Shown here: one piece after another, positions 7,882 through 17,600 of the stretch | Position numbering within the stretch: position 1 is the first letter of the stretch | How the letters are laid out: each line of letters opens with the position of its first letter | Source: SW4 sp042466115 | Lineage (GTDB): Bacteria > Pseudomonadota > Alphaproteobacteria > Rhodobacterales > Rhodobacteraceae | Length of the DNA: 64,000 nt | NCBI RefSeq assembly: GCF_042466115.1 | Contig: NZ_JAXHBQ010000001.1 | Location: 2,356,001-2,420,000 of the forward strand | Reading direction: 5' to 3' | Made by a program: the position numbers and the translations under genes | The notes under the pieces: model-generated | Database searches by the model: none | Told to the model about the DNA's origin: nothing | The model's input: the letters and a program-made list of their open reading frames with translations, nothing else

Positions 7882-10800
7882 AGCAGCCCCGCAATGCGTG
7901 CACGCGCCGAATTGCTGCGTGGTGTCCAAAGGCCGCGGTCAATCGCTTCCTGAAAACGCTGGGCCATTTCCGCCAATGCGGGGGCATTGTGTTCGGCGAT
8001 GAAATCGCGCGTGGCGTCATCGCCCAGAAACGCCTCTTCGACCAGATCAAAGTGATGGTTGCGCACAGCGCCCGTTGTCGCGGCAAAGGCAAAAAGATAA
8101 TCCACCGTCGCCGCCATTTCGAACGCACCCTTGTAGCCATGGCGTTTCACACCCGCGATCCATTTCGGGTTCACCACACGGGATCGCACAACGCGGCCAA
8201 TCTCGTCATCCAGCGTGCGGATGACAGGGCGTTCAGGGCGGGAATGGTCGTTGTGATAAATCGGTCGGTCTTGGCCCTGCAAGGTGCTGATCGCCGCTGC
8301 CGCCCCGCCTTCGAACTGATAGTAATCGTCGCTATCCAGAACATCGTGCTCGCGGTTGTCCTGATTTTGCACAATCGCTTCGGTTTGGCTAAGGCGGGCC
8401 TCGAACGCGGCGCGATTGCGCTGCCCTTCGGCCCCTGCGCCGTAAGCATACCCGCCCCATTCAAGGTAGGCTTCGGCCAGATCGGCCTTATCCGCCCAAA
8501 GCCGTTCATCAATCATCGCCTGTAGGCCCGCACCATAGGCACCGGGTTTTGACCCGAAAACCCGCGCGCCATCCTCGCCCGCCTGCGCGCGCGCCGCGGC
8601 AGGGTTCAGATCGGCGGGTTCATCCAGATCCTGCACAGCACGCGCCGCACTATCCACAAGCGCGATCAACTGCGGGAACGCATCGCGGAAGAACCCGGAA
8701 ATGCGCAGGGTCACATCCACGCGCGGGCGGCCCAGCACGCCCTGCGGCAACACCTCGAACCCCGTCACACGGCGGTTCGCACTGTCCCACTTCGGCTTCA
8801 CACCCATCAGCGCCAGCGCCTGCGCGATGTCATCGCCGCCGGTGCGCATATTCGCCGTGCCCCATGCGGTGATCAACATGGTGCGCGGCCAATCGCCGTG
8901 ATCTTGCAGGTGCTTTTCGATCAAAAGGTTCGCCGATTTCCAGCCCAGCGCCCAAGCAGTCGGGGTCGGCACGGCACGGCTGTCCACGCTAAAGAAATTG
9001 CGCCCTGTAGGCAGCACGTCAAGGCGCCCACGCGTAGGCGCACCGGACGGCCCAGGGGGGATCGCGCGGCCCGACAGGGCGGTCAGCAGCGCCGCGCCCT
9101 CGGACGGGCCACAGGCGCGCACAGCGGGCAGGATCGTGTCGGTGATTTCGTCCAACACGGCCTGTGTCGCATCGCCGCCCCACCTGCTGTCCTCCAACAG
9201 GTTTTGCGAGAGCAGTTCGAGCCGCTCAACCGTATCGCCATTGCTGCGCCATGTGTCGCCTGTCAGGTCTTGCAAGACGGCAGGTTTCACCACCGCAGGT
9301 GCGGCCATATCGCAATCCAGCGGATCAATCCCAAGGTCCAGATCAGCCGCCAAGGCGCGCAACAGCGACGCATTGCCGCCCTTGCCATCCCCGCGCGGCA
9401 CACGCGCCAAGGCAATCGCCAGATCACGTTCCAACGTGCCATCAGGGGATTGTCCGAAAATATGCAACCCATCCCTGATCTGCGCCTCTTTCAACTCGCA
9501 CAGATAGGCATCGAGTTTGGCCAGATCGCCATCCGCATCACCCGTCATGCCCGTATCTGCCGCCAGCCCCGTCACCTCGGACAGCGACAGGATTTCGCGG
9601 CGCAGGTGGTCGATCCGGCGCGGATCAACGCCCGCCGCCTCGTAGTATTCGTCGACCAAGGCTTCCAGATCGCGCAGCGGCCCATAGCTTTCGGCACGGG
9701 TCAGGGGCGGGGTCAGGTGATCAACAATCACCGCCGCACCGCGCCGTTTCGCCTGCGTGCCTTCACCCGGATCATTGACGATAAACGGATAGATATGCGG
9801 CGTCGGGCCCAGCACGACCTCGGGCCAGCAGGTTTCGGATAGGGCAATCGCCTTGCCAGGCAGCCATTCCAGATTGCCGTGCTTGCCCATGTGCACGATT
9901 CCATCGGCGCGGAACTGGTTGCGCAGCCAGAAATAGAAGGCAAGGTAATTATGCGGCGGCACAAGGTCGGGCGAATGATAGGTATCGGTTGGGTCAATGT
10001 TATAGCCGCGCGCCGGTTGCAGCCCGACCACGACATTGCCAAAGGTATGGATCGACAGGGAAAAATGTCCGCAATCCACCGAACCGGGGGTATAAAACGG
10101 GTCGGCCTCGGGCTTGCCCCAACGGTCCTCGATCTGTTCGCGCACGGCCCATGGCAACTGCCCATAGGCGATCTGGTAATCTGCCATCGACATCTGCACG
10201 CCGCCGGTGCGCACCGCGCGATCCGTCAGCCAGTTCGTCGGCCCCGCCATGATCTGCGCCATCAGGGCGTCACTGTCAGCGGGCGGTTCATGCACGCGGT
10301 AGCCCGCACCGGCCAACAGCCCCAGCGCATGAACCGTTGCGGCAGGCGTATCCAGCCCCACGCCGTTGGCCAGCCGCCCGTCCTTGTTGGGATAGTTCGC
10401 CAATACCAGCGCGACCTTGCGGTCAGGTTCCGGCGTGGCGCGCAGCCGCGCCCAGTTTGCCGCCAGTTCCGTGACCCACGCAATTCGGTTCCCATCGGCC
10501 TGATAGGTGGCGATGGGGCATTCGGTGGCGTCGTCGAAATAGGCTTCGCCCTTGAAACTGACCGCGCGCGACAAAATGCGCCCGTCCACTTCGGGCAGGG
10601 CCACGTTCATGGCGATGTCGCGGGCCGACAGGCCGGTCAACCCTTCATGCCACGCTTCACGCGATGAGGCCGCTAGCACGACTTGAAGAACCGGCGCGGT
10701 GTTGGCCGACGGCGCGGCCAGCGGGTTGTCGGTGGGCGCATCGCCTGCGTGCGGGCTGCCCACGGCAAACGAGGTGCAATTCAGAATCACATCGGGCGGC

Positions 10801-11567
10801 GCGGCCGTAAACAACCCGTCCAGCGTTGCCTTGCTGACGGGGTCTTTCAGCGAAGCGACGAAGATCGGCAGCGGGTTCAGCCCTGCGCGCAGCAGCGATT
10901 TCACCAGCCGGTTGATCGGGTTCAACCCCGCGCCCTGCACAAGCGCACGATAAAATATGATCGGAACCACCGGCGCGCTATCGGTCCATTCTGCCTGCGC
11001 CGTGCCCAGATCAGCCAGACCCGCGCCGGGCCAATAGACACCCGCACGCAGCAGGGGGCTGGCGGCGGCGGGCTTTTCGCCGCCCTCCAGCATCGCCTGC
11101 GCATAACCCAGAAAATGCACGGCGTTCTGTGGCCCGCCCTCGACCAGATAGGCCCAAAGTGCGTCGTAATCTTCCTCGGCCACCGTCGACAGGCTGCGCA
11201 ATTCGGGGTCGGGTTTGTCATCACCAGGCAGGGCTGCAAATGGCACACCAGCATCGTGCAGACGGGCGGCGTATTGCTCAAGCCCGAATTTCCAATACCC
11301 CGCACCACCCAAGACCCGCGCAATCACCAGCCGCGATTTCGTGGCGCAGGCATCCAGATGCAGATCAACCGACATCGGGTGCATCAGATGCATCATGCTG
11401 GCCAATCGCAGGGTTGGTGGCATGGCCATTTCACCACGCGCAGCCGAAAGCGCGGCCAGTTCCGTATCAGCGGCGGAAATCACCACCACATCGGCAGGGG
11501 TCTGGCCCAGATCGACAGGTTCCTTGCCGTCGTCGATTGATCCGGGCGTGGCGGCCAGCAGATGCAT
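7878..11567 (-). CDS. cobN: Cobaltochelatase subunit CobN
   Basis: A 1229-residue protein, the normal length for CobN, the large subunit of the ATP-dependent aerobic cobaltochelatase that inserts cobalt into hydrogenobyrinic acid a,c-diamide with CobS and CobT. Conserved CobN/BchH-type segments are visible, e.g. 'HMGKHGNLEWLPGKA' (about 555-570), 'DPGEGTQAKRR' (about 597) and 'TAWGTANMRTGGDDIAQ' (about 897-913). CobS and CobT are not in this window. The gene lies downstream of cobW and the GNAT gene on the same strand, a common cobW-cobN arrangement, but a plus-strand small gene intervenes, so cobN may need its own promoter. Confidence 0.97.
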   Translation of the reverse strand: MHLLAATPGSIDDGKEPVDLGQTPADVVVISAADTELAALSAARGEMAMPPTLRLASMMHLMHPMSVDLHLDACATKSRLVIARVLGGAGYWKFGLEQYAARLHDAGVPFAALPGDDKPDPELRSLSTVAEEDYDALWAYLVEGGPQNAVHFLGYAQAMLEGGEKPAAASPLLRAGVYWPGAGLADLGTAQAEWTDSAPVVPIIFYRALVQGAGLNPINRLVKSLLRAGLNPLPIFVASLKDPVSKATLDGLFTAAPPDVILNCTSFAVGSPHAGDAPTDNPLAAPSANTAPVLQVVLAASSREAWHEGLTGLSARDIAMNVALPEVDGRILSRAVSFKGEAYFDDATECPIATYQADGNRIAWVTELAANWARLRATPEPDRKVALVLANYPNKDGRLANGVGLDTPAATVHALGLLAGAGYRVHEPPADSDALMAQIMAGPTNWLTDRAVRTGGVQMSMADYQIAYGQLPWAVREQIEDRWGKPEADPFYTPGSVDCGHFSLSIHTFGNVVVGLQPARGYNIDPTDTYHSPDLVPPHNYLAFYFWLRNQFRADGIVHMGKHGNLEWLPGKAIALSETCWPEVVLGPTPHIYPFIVNDPGEGTQAKRRGAAVIVDHLTPPLTRAESYGPLRDLEALVDEYYEAAGVDPRRIDHLRREILSLSEVTGLAADTGMTGDADGDLAKLDAYLCELKEAQIRDGLHIFGQSPDGTLERDLAIALARVPRGDGKGGNASLLRALAADLDLGIDPLDCDMAAPAVVKPAVLQDLTGDTWRSNGDTVERLELLSQNLLEDSRWGGDATQAVLDEITDTILPAVRACGPSEGAALLTALSGRAIPPGPSGAPTRGRLDVLPTGRNFFSVDSRAVPTPTAWALGWKSANLLIEKHLQDHGDWPRTMLITAWGTANMRTGGDDIAQALALMGVKPKWDSANRRVTGFEVLPQGVLGRPRVDVTLRISGFFRDAFPQLIALVDSAARAVQDLDEPADLNPAAARAQAGEDGARVFGSKPGAYGAGLQAMIDERLWADKADLAEAYLEWGGYAYGAGAEGQRNRAAFEARLSQTEAIVQNQDNREHDVLDSDDYYQFEGGAAAAISTLQGQDRPIYHNDHSRPERPVIRTLDDEIGRVVRSRVVNPKWIAGVKRHGYKGAFEMAATVDYLFAFAATTGAVRNHHFDLVEEAFLGDDATRDFIAEHNAPALAEMAQRFQEAIDRGLWTPRSNSARARIAGLL

Positions 11568-11638
11568 CAGGCGAATCCATCTTGCGAGGGCGCGGGAATT
11601 GCATCATGGGACAGGCGAACAGTCAGGAAAGACCCGTC

Positions 11639-11857
11639 ATGGTTGACTACAAGAAATCCGGCGTCCCGAAGGGGCCAAAGGGCAGCCCGCGCCACGCCGA
11701 ACATAACGCCTATGGCACCGACAAAACCCCGTTCAGCAAGCGGCCCAGCAAGGCCGACCTGTTGGCGCGGATGAAGGCAAACGCCGAGAAGGCGAAAAAG
11801 GACCAACCCGCTCACAACGCCTTCTCCATGAACAGGCTGGCGGGGTTGGCGGTGTAA
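11639..11857 (+). CDS. Conserved small basic protein, function unknown
   Basis: A 72-residue, Lys/Ala-rich protein beginning M-V-D-Y-K-K-S-G-V-P-K. AGGAAAG precedes the ATG. I recall similar short, lysine-rich proteins as conserved hypotheticals in Rhodobacterales, but no domain is recognisable. It is transcribed against cobN and the GNAT gene; its last 46 bases overlap the 3' end of the GNAT gene tail to tail. Low sequence complexity (Lys, Ala, Pro) suggests a partly disordered or nucleic-acid-binding product; this is inference. Confidence 0.6.
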   Translation: MVDYKKSGVPKGPKGSPRHAEHNAYGTDKTPFSKRPSKADLLARMKANAEKAKKDQPAHNAFSMNRLAGLAV

Positions 11858-12261
11858 TCGCCAAACGGGTCGCAAAACGCAAAACCGTGGCGCTGATAAA
11901 GCCGATGGGCTGCGTGCAACACGTGGCCCGTTTCAAGCCGCAGATAAGGCAGTTCAAGCCCGCGCGCCTCGTCCTCCAAGGCACGCAGGATCGCATCTGC
12001 AATGCCTTGCCCGCGCGAGGCCGGATCGACAAACATCGACTTGACCTCGCCGTAGCCGTCGCGCGCAGCAAGCGCCCCGCACCCGAGCTTGATATCGCCA
12101 CGCCGCGCCGAAAAGAACGCAATTCCGGGACCACACAGCGCATCAATCGGCAGGAAATGACATTCGTCAGTAGTGTAGAGGCTTTGCATCATCGCATGGC
12201 TTTGACCCAGCAACGCCGTGGCCTGCGGATCACGCGGGTCGTCGCGCGTGACGATGATCAT
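11812..12261 (-). CDS. GNAT family N-acetyltransferase
   Basis: A 149-residue single-domain acetyltransferase. Motif A is visible as 'EVKSMFVDPASRGQGIADAI' (about residues 71-90); the usual R-G-x-G-x-G/A pyrophosphate loop is R-G-Q-G-I-A. The C-terminal 'LYQRHGFAFCDPFG' is the usual GNAT motif B. The start overlaps the cobW stop by 4 bases, so the two are translationally coupled. The acceptor substrate is unknown; the link to cobalamin synthesis is by position only. Confidence 0.88.
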   Translation of the reverse strand: MIIVTRDDPRDPQATALLGQSHAMMQSLYTTDECHFLPIDALCGPGIAFFSARRGDIKLGCGALAARDGYGEVKSMFVDPASRGQGIADAILRALEDEARGLELPYLRLETGHVLHAAHRLYQRHGFAFCDPFGDYTANPASLFMEKAL

Positions 12262-13328
12262 GCTTGCAAGGCGGCCTCGATCGCCGCTTGGTCAAGGCCA
12301 GCCATGCCGATGACGACAAGGCGGGACTGGCGGTTTCCATCCGCGAAGGGCTGGTCGAAATAGGTATCCACACGCGGGCCAACGGCTTGCAAGGTCAGGC
12401 GCATGGGCTTGCCCGTGACAGCAGCGAACCCCTTGAGACGCAGGATATCGTGCTTGCGGATCACATCGGCGACCTGCTGGGCAAAGGCTGTTGCATCACC
12501 CACTTCACTGCGCGTGACGACGAAACTCTGGAATTCGTCGTGGCCGTGTTCATGTTCGTGATCATGATCGTCGTGGTGATCATCTTCATCATCATGGTGA
12601 TGGTGGTGATGCACCTCGTGGCGGGCCTCAAGATCATTCTCGGCACCCACACCCTGACCCAGCAACACGCTGACAGGCAAGGCACCCATGGTTGCCTTGA
12701 CCACCTGCACGCCCTTGCGGGCATCGGCCTTGAGAACGGCAAGCAGATGATCGACCTGCGCCGCATCCAGCAGATCGGATTTGTTGACGACGATCATATC
12801 GGCGCAGGCGATCTGATCCTCGAACAACTCGGAAAGGGGCGTTTCATGATCAAGATTGTCGTCTTGGGCGCGCTGGGCATCAACGGCGGCCACGTCATGG
12901 GCAAAGCGGCCATCGGTGACAGCCTTGCCATCAACAACCGTCACCACGCCATCCACCGTCACCTTGGTTGAAATGCCGGGCCAGTTGAAGGCGCGCACAA
13001 GCGGTTGCGGCAGGGCCAGCCCGCTGGTTTCAATGACGATGTGATCGGGGGGCGTTTCGCGCGCCAGCAGTTTTTCCATGGTCGGGATGAATTCATCGGC
13101 GACCGTGCAGCAAATGCAGCCGTTGGACAGTTCCATGATGTCATCATCGCTGCAGGTTTCATCGCCGCAGCCCTTCAGAATGTCACCATCCACGCCCAGA
13201 TCACCGAATTCGTTGATGATCAAGGCGATACGCTTGCCGTTGGCGTTATCAAGCATATGGCGGATAAGCGTGGTTTTGCCCGCGCCCAGAAAACCTGTGA
13301 CGACAGTTGCGGGAATCTTGGCAGCCAT
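12258..13328 (-). CDS. cobW: Cobalamin-associated GTPase CobW
   Basis: A 356-residue G3E-family GTPase. The P-loop GFLGAGKTT is at about residues 12-20, 'SNGCICCTV' with the C-x-C-C metal site at about 68-76, and 'VNKSDLLDA' (the NKxD motif) around 180. A striking His/Asp/Glu-rich insert lies at about 240-265 before the C-terminal CobW domain. CobW is thought to deliver cobalt to the CobNST chelatase. It stands upstream of cobN and downstream of the riboswitch-controlled hupE on the same strand, with a short terminator-like hairpin in between. Confidence 0.95.
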   Translation of the reverse strand: MAAKIPATVVTGFLGAGKTTLIRHMLDNANGKRIALIINEFGDLGVDGDILKGCGDETCSDDDIMELSNGCICCTVADEFIPTMEKLLARETPPDHIVIETSGLALPQPLVRAFNWPGISTKVTVDGVVTVVDGKAVTDGRFAHDVAAVDAQRAQDDNLDHETPLSELFEDQIACADMIVVNKSDLLDAAQVDHLLAVLKADARKGVQVVKATMGALPVSVLLGQGVGAENDLEARHEVHHHHHHDDEDDHHDDHDHEHEHGHDEFQSFVVTRSEVGDATAFAQQVADVIRKHDILRLKGFAAVTGKPMRLTLQAVGPRVDTYFDQPFADGNRQSRLVVIGMAGLDQAAIEAALQA

Positions 13329-13367
13329 GTGATCCGGCCCTTTTCAGATGATGTTAAACGGAATGAC

Positions 13368-13384
13368 GGCCCCAAAGGGGGGCC
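13368..13384 (-). terminator. GC-rich hairpin between hupE and cobW
   Basis: GGCCCC (13368-13373) and GGGGCC (13379-13384) form a 6-bp stem with a 5-base loop. On the minus strand it follows hupE and precedes cobW. There is no T-run, so it may be a weak terminator or an mRNA-stability element. Confidence 0.35.
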
Positions 13385-13408
13385 GCCATACACGATATTT
13401 AGTTGGGA

Positions 13409-14056
13409 TCAGGCGCCGACGAGGACGCGCAGGATCGGACCTTCGGCAATTTCGAGGGCAAGGAAAACGCCGACACCGGCAACCATCGCGCCCACAAGTC
13501 GGGCGTTGATCGCGCTGGCTTCGGTCGCGCCAAGAAGTTTTTCGGCGACCCAACCCGCAGCGATAGCCACAAGGTATTGCGCAACGCCCAGGCCGATCAG
13601 ATAACCGACCAGCACAGCGCCACCAATGCCGCCTTCCTGACCTGCGATACTGTCACCAAAGGCCGAGCCATGGAACAGGCCAAAGCCAGCGAAAAGGACC
13701 AGCGCGGTGGTCATGGACAGGCCCTTGCCCGACAGGACAACGCCGCCAAGCACCAGAAGGGACAGAACGATCACGGTTTCCTTCATCGGCATGGCGATAC
13801 CGGCATACATCAAGCCGCAACCAACCAGCATGGCCGCGACATAGGCGAGCGGCGCCATGTAGCGGCGCGCGGTGAACAGGGCAGCAACGCCCATGATCGC
13901 GACAAAGAACAGGTGATCAAAGCCAAGGATCGGGTGGCCGATACCCGACAGCGCGCCATGGGCGAATGTTTCCATCGGTGCGCCATTCAGCGGGTGGTGG
14001 GCAAGTGCAGGTGTCGCGGCAAGCGTCGCGGCGGCGATTGTCAGTAGTTTCTTCAT
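13409..14056 (-). CDS. hupE: HupE/UreJ family protein, probable cobalt transporter
   Basis: A 215-residue membrane protein with a signal peptide (about 1-19, ending A-L-A) so that the mature chain starts H-H-P-L. The HupE/UreJ hallmark H-P-[I/L]-x-G-x-D-H-L-[F/L] appears as 'HPILGFDHLFFV' (about 41-52), and a second histidine motif F-G-L-F-H-G-S-A-F-G near residue 125. Six or seven helices are expected. HupE proteins move nickel or cobalt. Control by a cobalamin riboswitch and position beside cobW-cobN make cobalt the likely substrate here. Confidence 0.9.
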   Translation of the reverse strand: MKKLLTIAAATLAATPALAHHPLNGAPMETFAHGALSGIGHPILGFDHLFFVAIMGVAALFTARRYMAPLAYVAAMLVGCGLMYAGIAMPMKETVIVLSLLVLGGVVLSGKGLSMTTALVLFAGFGLFHGSAFGDSIAGQEGGIGGAVLVGYLIGLGVAQYLVAIAAGWVAEKLLGATEASAINARLVGAMVAGVGVFLALEIAEGPILRVLVGA

Positions 14057-14062
14057 GTCAGT

Positions 14063-14089
14063 CCCCTTCGGTTTCGTTTCTTGAAGGGG
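14063..14089 (-). promoter_or_regulatory. Ribosome-binding-site hairpin of the hupE riboswitch
   Basis: On the minus strand CCCCTTC (14083-14089) pairs perfectly over 7 bp with GAAGGGG (14063-14069), which contains the hupE ribosome binding site. This is a plausible expression platform for translational repression by the cobalamin riboswitch upstream. Confidence 0.6.
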
Positions 14090-14173
14090 GGTCTTCGTAA
14101 AGGGGCCTTATTTGGCAAACCCTCACGGAACACCCCGTCCGTATGCGTGGCCGAACGCGATTTGCGCGTCCGT

Positions 14174-14367
14174 GCATGGCAGGTCTCCTGGCTTGCGGGT
14201 CAAAGTTTGGTGTCGGCCTTCCCGGTTTCCCAGTGGCGCTGATGACACCGCACTCTCCGCTGACAGTCGCGGGGGCGGCTGTGGATTTGAACCTCCGGTT
14301 CGGATCGGTCCGCACCACATTCCCTTTTGATCCCCTGACGCTTTGCATCTTTGACGGGGAACCATGC
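14174..14367 (-). promoter_or_regulatory. Cobalamin riboswitch upstream of hupE
   Basis: Read on the minus strand this 194-nt element has the full class-I cobalamin signature in order: AAAAGGGAA, the C-C-G-C-G-A-C-T-G-T core, GCCACTGGG, GGGAAGGC, and the B12 box AGCCAGGAGACCTGCC (14178-14193). Six-base terminal arms (GCATGG at the 5' end, CCATGC at the 3' end) can close it as P1. It lies 118 nt upstream of hupE and should repress it when adenosylcobalamin is abundant. Confidence 0.93.
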
Positions 14368-14461
14368 CTACCGTTTGTGCGCTGCATGGGCAGGGCGCGT
14401 CAAGGCGGATTGCGACGTTTGAGAGTGACCGCGCGGCTTTGGCGATTGCGGTGGATGGTGG

Positions 14462-14496
14462 CGCCTCCGGCGGGAGGTATTTTTGAACAAAAGAAG
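14462..14496 (+). repeat. Recurrent leader repeat, copy 1 (upstream of smc)
   Basis: C-C-T-C-C-G-G-C-G-G-G-A-G-G can fold as a short hairpin and is followed by T-A-T-T-T-T-T-G-A-A-C-A-A-A-A-G-A-A-G. Two related copies occur at 29864-29904 (before cobM) and 33466-33508 (before fmt), always in the 5' to 3' direction of the next gene. I recall such elements as frequent in Rhodobacterales genomes. Confidence 0.65.
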
Positions 14497-14524
14497 GGTA
14501 GGGTGGCAAAAAGCCGCAATATCT

Positions 14525-14533
14525 TGTGGATAA
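14525..14533 (-). promoter_or_regulatory. Perfect DnaA-box match upstream of smc
   Basis: TGTGGATAA on the plus strand is the complement of TTATCCACA, the consensus high-affinity DnaA box. It lies about 100 bases before the smc start. A single 9-mer can occur by chance, so binding is only a possibility. Confidence 0.3.
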
Positions 14534-14628
14534 CTGGCTGAATTACGCCATATGCGGGGGTTGCGCGTTGACTCTGGTTGGGTGGTTTGGCCAGTGTTTC
14601 CGGACGTTGAGGGAATCAGGGACGGCCC

Positions 14629-17600
14629 GTGCAATTTAGTAAACTCCGGCTGAACGGCTTCAAGAGCTTTGTCGATCCGACCGATCTGATCATCGCCGAT
14701 GGTCTGACCGGTGTTGTGGGTCCGAACGGCTGTGGCAAGTCGAATCTGCTTGAGGCACTGCGCTGGGTGATGGGTGAAAACCGCCCCACCGCCATGCGTG
14801 GCGGCGGCATGGAAGACGTGATTTTTGCAGGCGCAGCCACACGTCCTGCGCGCAACTTTGCCGAAGTGTCCCTTGTCATTGATAATACCGAACGGCTTGC
14901 GCCCGCAGGGTTCAACGATGCCGACAATCTGGAAATCATCCGCCGGATCACCCGCGACGCGGGCAGCGCCTATAAGGTGGGCACCAAGGATGTGCGCGCG
15001 CGCGATGTGCAGATGCTGTTTGCGGATGCATCAACCGGCGCGCATTCGCCTGCGTTGGTGCGTCAGGGCCAGATTGCCGAGTTGATCAACGCCAAACCCA
15101 AGGCGCGCCGCCGTATTCTGGAAGAAGCTGCTGGCATTAGCGGGCTTTATCAGCGCCGTCACGAGGCCGAGCTGAAACTGAAAGGTGCCGAAACCAACCT
15201 GACCCGCGTTGATGACGTGATCGAACAGCTTGCCGCGCAACTGGCGCAACTGGCGCGTCAGGCCCGTCAGGCCAAACGGTATCGCGAGATCGGAGAGGCA
15301 TTGCGCAAGTCCGAAGGCCTGTTGCTGTATCGCCGCTGGCGCGAAGCCGATGAGGCCCGCGCGGCCGCCGAGAACCAATTGCGCGAACGCACGACAGCCG
15401 CTGCCAGTGCCGAAACCGCCGCCCGTCAGGCCGCCAAGGCCCGCGCCGGATTTGAAACCGCCCTGCCACCCCTGCGCGAGGAAGAAGCGATTGCCGCGGC
15501 TGTGCTGCAACGCCTGACCGTGCAGCGTGATACCCTCTCCGATCAAGAGGCCCGCGCACTGGAAACGATTGAAACGCTCAAAGCCCGCATCGACCAGTTG
15601 GGCCGCGATATCGACCGTGAAAACGGGTTGAACAAGGACGCAGGCGAAACCATCGAACGGCTTGAATGGGAAGCGCGCGAAATCGCCAAGGCGGGCGAGG
15701 GGCATGACAGCCGCCTGGACAAGGCGGCAAACGCCGCCCACGAGGCCGCGGGTGTTCTTCAGGAACGCGAAACCGATCTGTCGCAACTGACCGAGGATGT
15801 GGCCCGTCTTGCCGCGCGTCACCAGTCGGCGCAGCGCCTGGTGGACGACAGCCGCACAACGCTGGAGAAAAGCGAGGCCGAAGCCGCGCGCGCCAAGACG
15901 CAACAGGCCGAAGCACAGGCAGCATTGACAAAGGCCGAGGCGGATTTCACCGCTGCCGGTGCCGAAGAAGCCGCCGCCGTCGCAACAGCCGCCCGCGCCG
16001 ACGAGGCACTGGCCGCCGCCGAAGCCGCCCGCGCCGAAACCCAAACCCGCGAATCCGATGCCCGCGTGCAGCGCGCCGAGGCCGAAGGCGAAGCCAACGC
16101 CCTGCGCGCCGAAGTCTCCGGCCTTGCCCGTCTGGTCGAACGCGACACCGCCGAAGGTGGCCAGATCCTTGACCAACTGCGCGTCGAGGGCGGCTATGAA
16201 AAGGCGCTGGGCGCGGCATTGGCCGACGATCTGCGCGCGCCTGCCATTGGCCCCGATGACAAATCCGGCTGGGCGGTCCTGCCCGGCTATGCCACCCCGC
16301 AAACCTTGCCCGATGGCGTCGCTGCGCTGACCAATTACGTCTCCGTGCCGGATGTTCTGGTGCGCCGCATGGGGCAGGTCGGGCTGGTTGATGCCGCCGA
16401 TGGTGCGCGCTTGCAGGCCGATCTGAAACCGGGGCAACGCCTTGTCAGCGTCGAGGGCGATCTGTGGCGCTGGGACGGGTTCCGCGCAGGGGCCGAGGAT
16501 GCACCTTCTGCTGCTGCCCTGCGCTTGCAGCAGTTGAACCGTCTTGTGGAACTCAAGCGCGATCTGGAAGATGCAAACGCCCGCGCCCAAGGGGCCGCGC
16601 AGGCGCACGATGCCCTGACCGCGCGCATGGCGGACCTGACCGCCGCCGATCAGGCCGCCCGTCAGGCCCGCCGCGATGCCGACCGTCTAGTCGCGGACGC
16701 TAACCGCGCCCTGTCGCGCGCCGAGGCCGATCGCAACCTGTCGGCGGGCAAGCTGGAAAGCAGCGGTCTCGCCGTGACCCGCCACGAAGAAGAAGCGATG
16801 AACGCCCGCAAATCGCTGGCCGAGGCCGAAAAGGCCGCCCGCGATCTGGGCGATCTGGACGCCGCGCGCGCCAGCGTTGAAGACGTGAAAATGACGGTCG
16901 AGGCCGCGCGCATCACCATGATGTCACGCCGCAGCGCCCACGATGAACTGCGCCGCGAGGGCGATGCCCGCCTGAAACGCAGCCAGGAAATCACCAAGGA
17001 AGTCAGCGGCTGGAAGCACCGCCTTGAAACCGCCAACAAACGCACGGCAGAATTGGCCGAGCGGCGTGATGCGTCCGAAGTGGAGCTGAAAGAGGCCACT
17101 GCCGCCCCCGAAGAAATCGCCGCCAAACGCGCCGAACTGTCCGATGCGATTGACGAGGCCGAAACCCGCCGCAAACAGGCTGCCGACAAGCTGGCCGAGG
17201 CTGAAAACACCCTGCGCGATGCCGCACTGGCCGAGCGCGAGAGCGAGCGCACCGCGTCTGAATCCCGCGAGGCCCGTGCCCGCAGCGAAGCCCGCGCCGA
17301 TGCCGCCCGCGAAACCGTGGCCTATGCCAGCGAACGGATCATGGAGGCGCAAGACGTCACGCCTGACACATTGCTGGAAACGCTCGATGCGGATCCCGAA
17401 AAGATGCCCGCATCCGATGTGATCGAAGGGCAGGTCAACGCCTATAAACGCCAGCGCGACGCCCTGGGTGCGGTCAACCTGCGCGCCGAGGAAGACAGCG
17501 TCGAGGTGCAGACCGAACACGACAGTCTGGTCAAGGAAAAGACCGATCTCGAGGACGCAATCCGCGCGTTGCGCACAGGCATCGCCAACCTCAACCGCGA

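Larger units (their letters stand above)
14368..14628. other. Intergenic region between the hupE riboswitch and smc
   Basis: No convincing gene is present in this 261-base stretch. It must hold the minus-strand promoter for the riboswitch transcript and the plus-strand promoter for smc. It also contains one copy of the recurrent CTCCGGCG leader repeat and one perfect DnaA-box sequence, both listed separately. Confidence 0.6.

Noticed and set aside
8898..9842. Long plus-strand frames opposite cobN
   Set aside because: cobN is complete and recognisable over this span; the opposite frames have no ribosome binding sites or domain features.
12560..12620. CAT/CAC repeat-like DNA in cobW, similar to 24270-24340 in cbiX
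   Set aside because: These are codons of metal-binding His/Asp-rich protein segments, not dispersed repeats or CRISPR units.
15031..16608. A 525-codon open frame on the strand opposite smc
   Set aside because: It is the antisense shadow of the Ala/Glu/Arg-rich coiled coil of smc in GC-rich DNA. The product is low-complexity Gly/Phe/Leu sequence without a recognisable domain.
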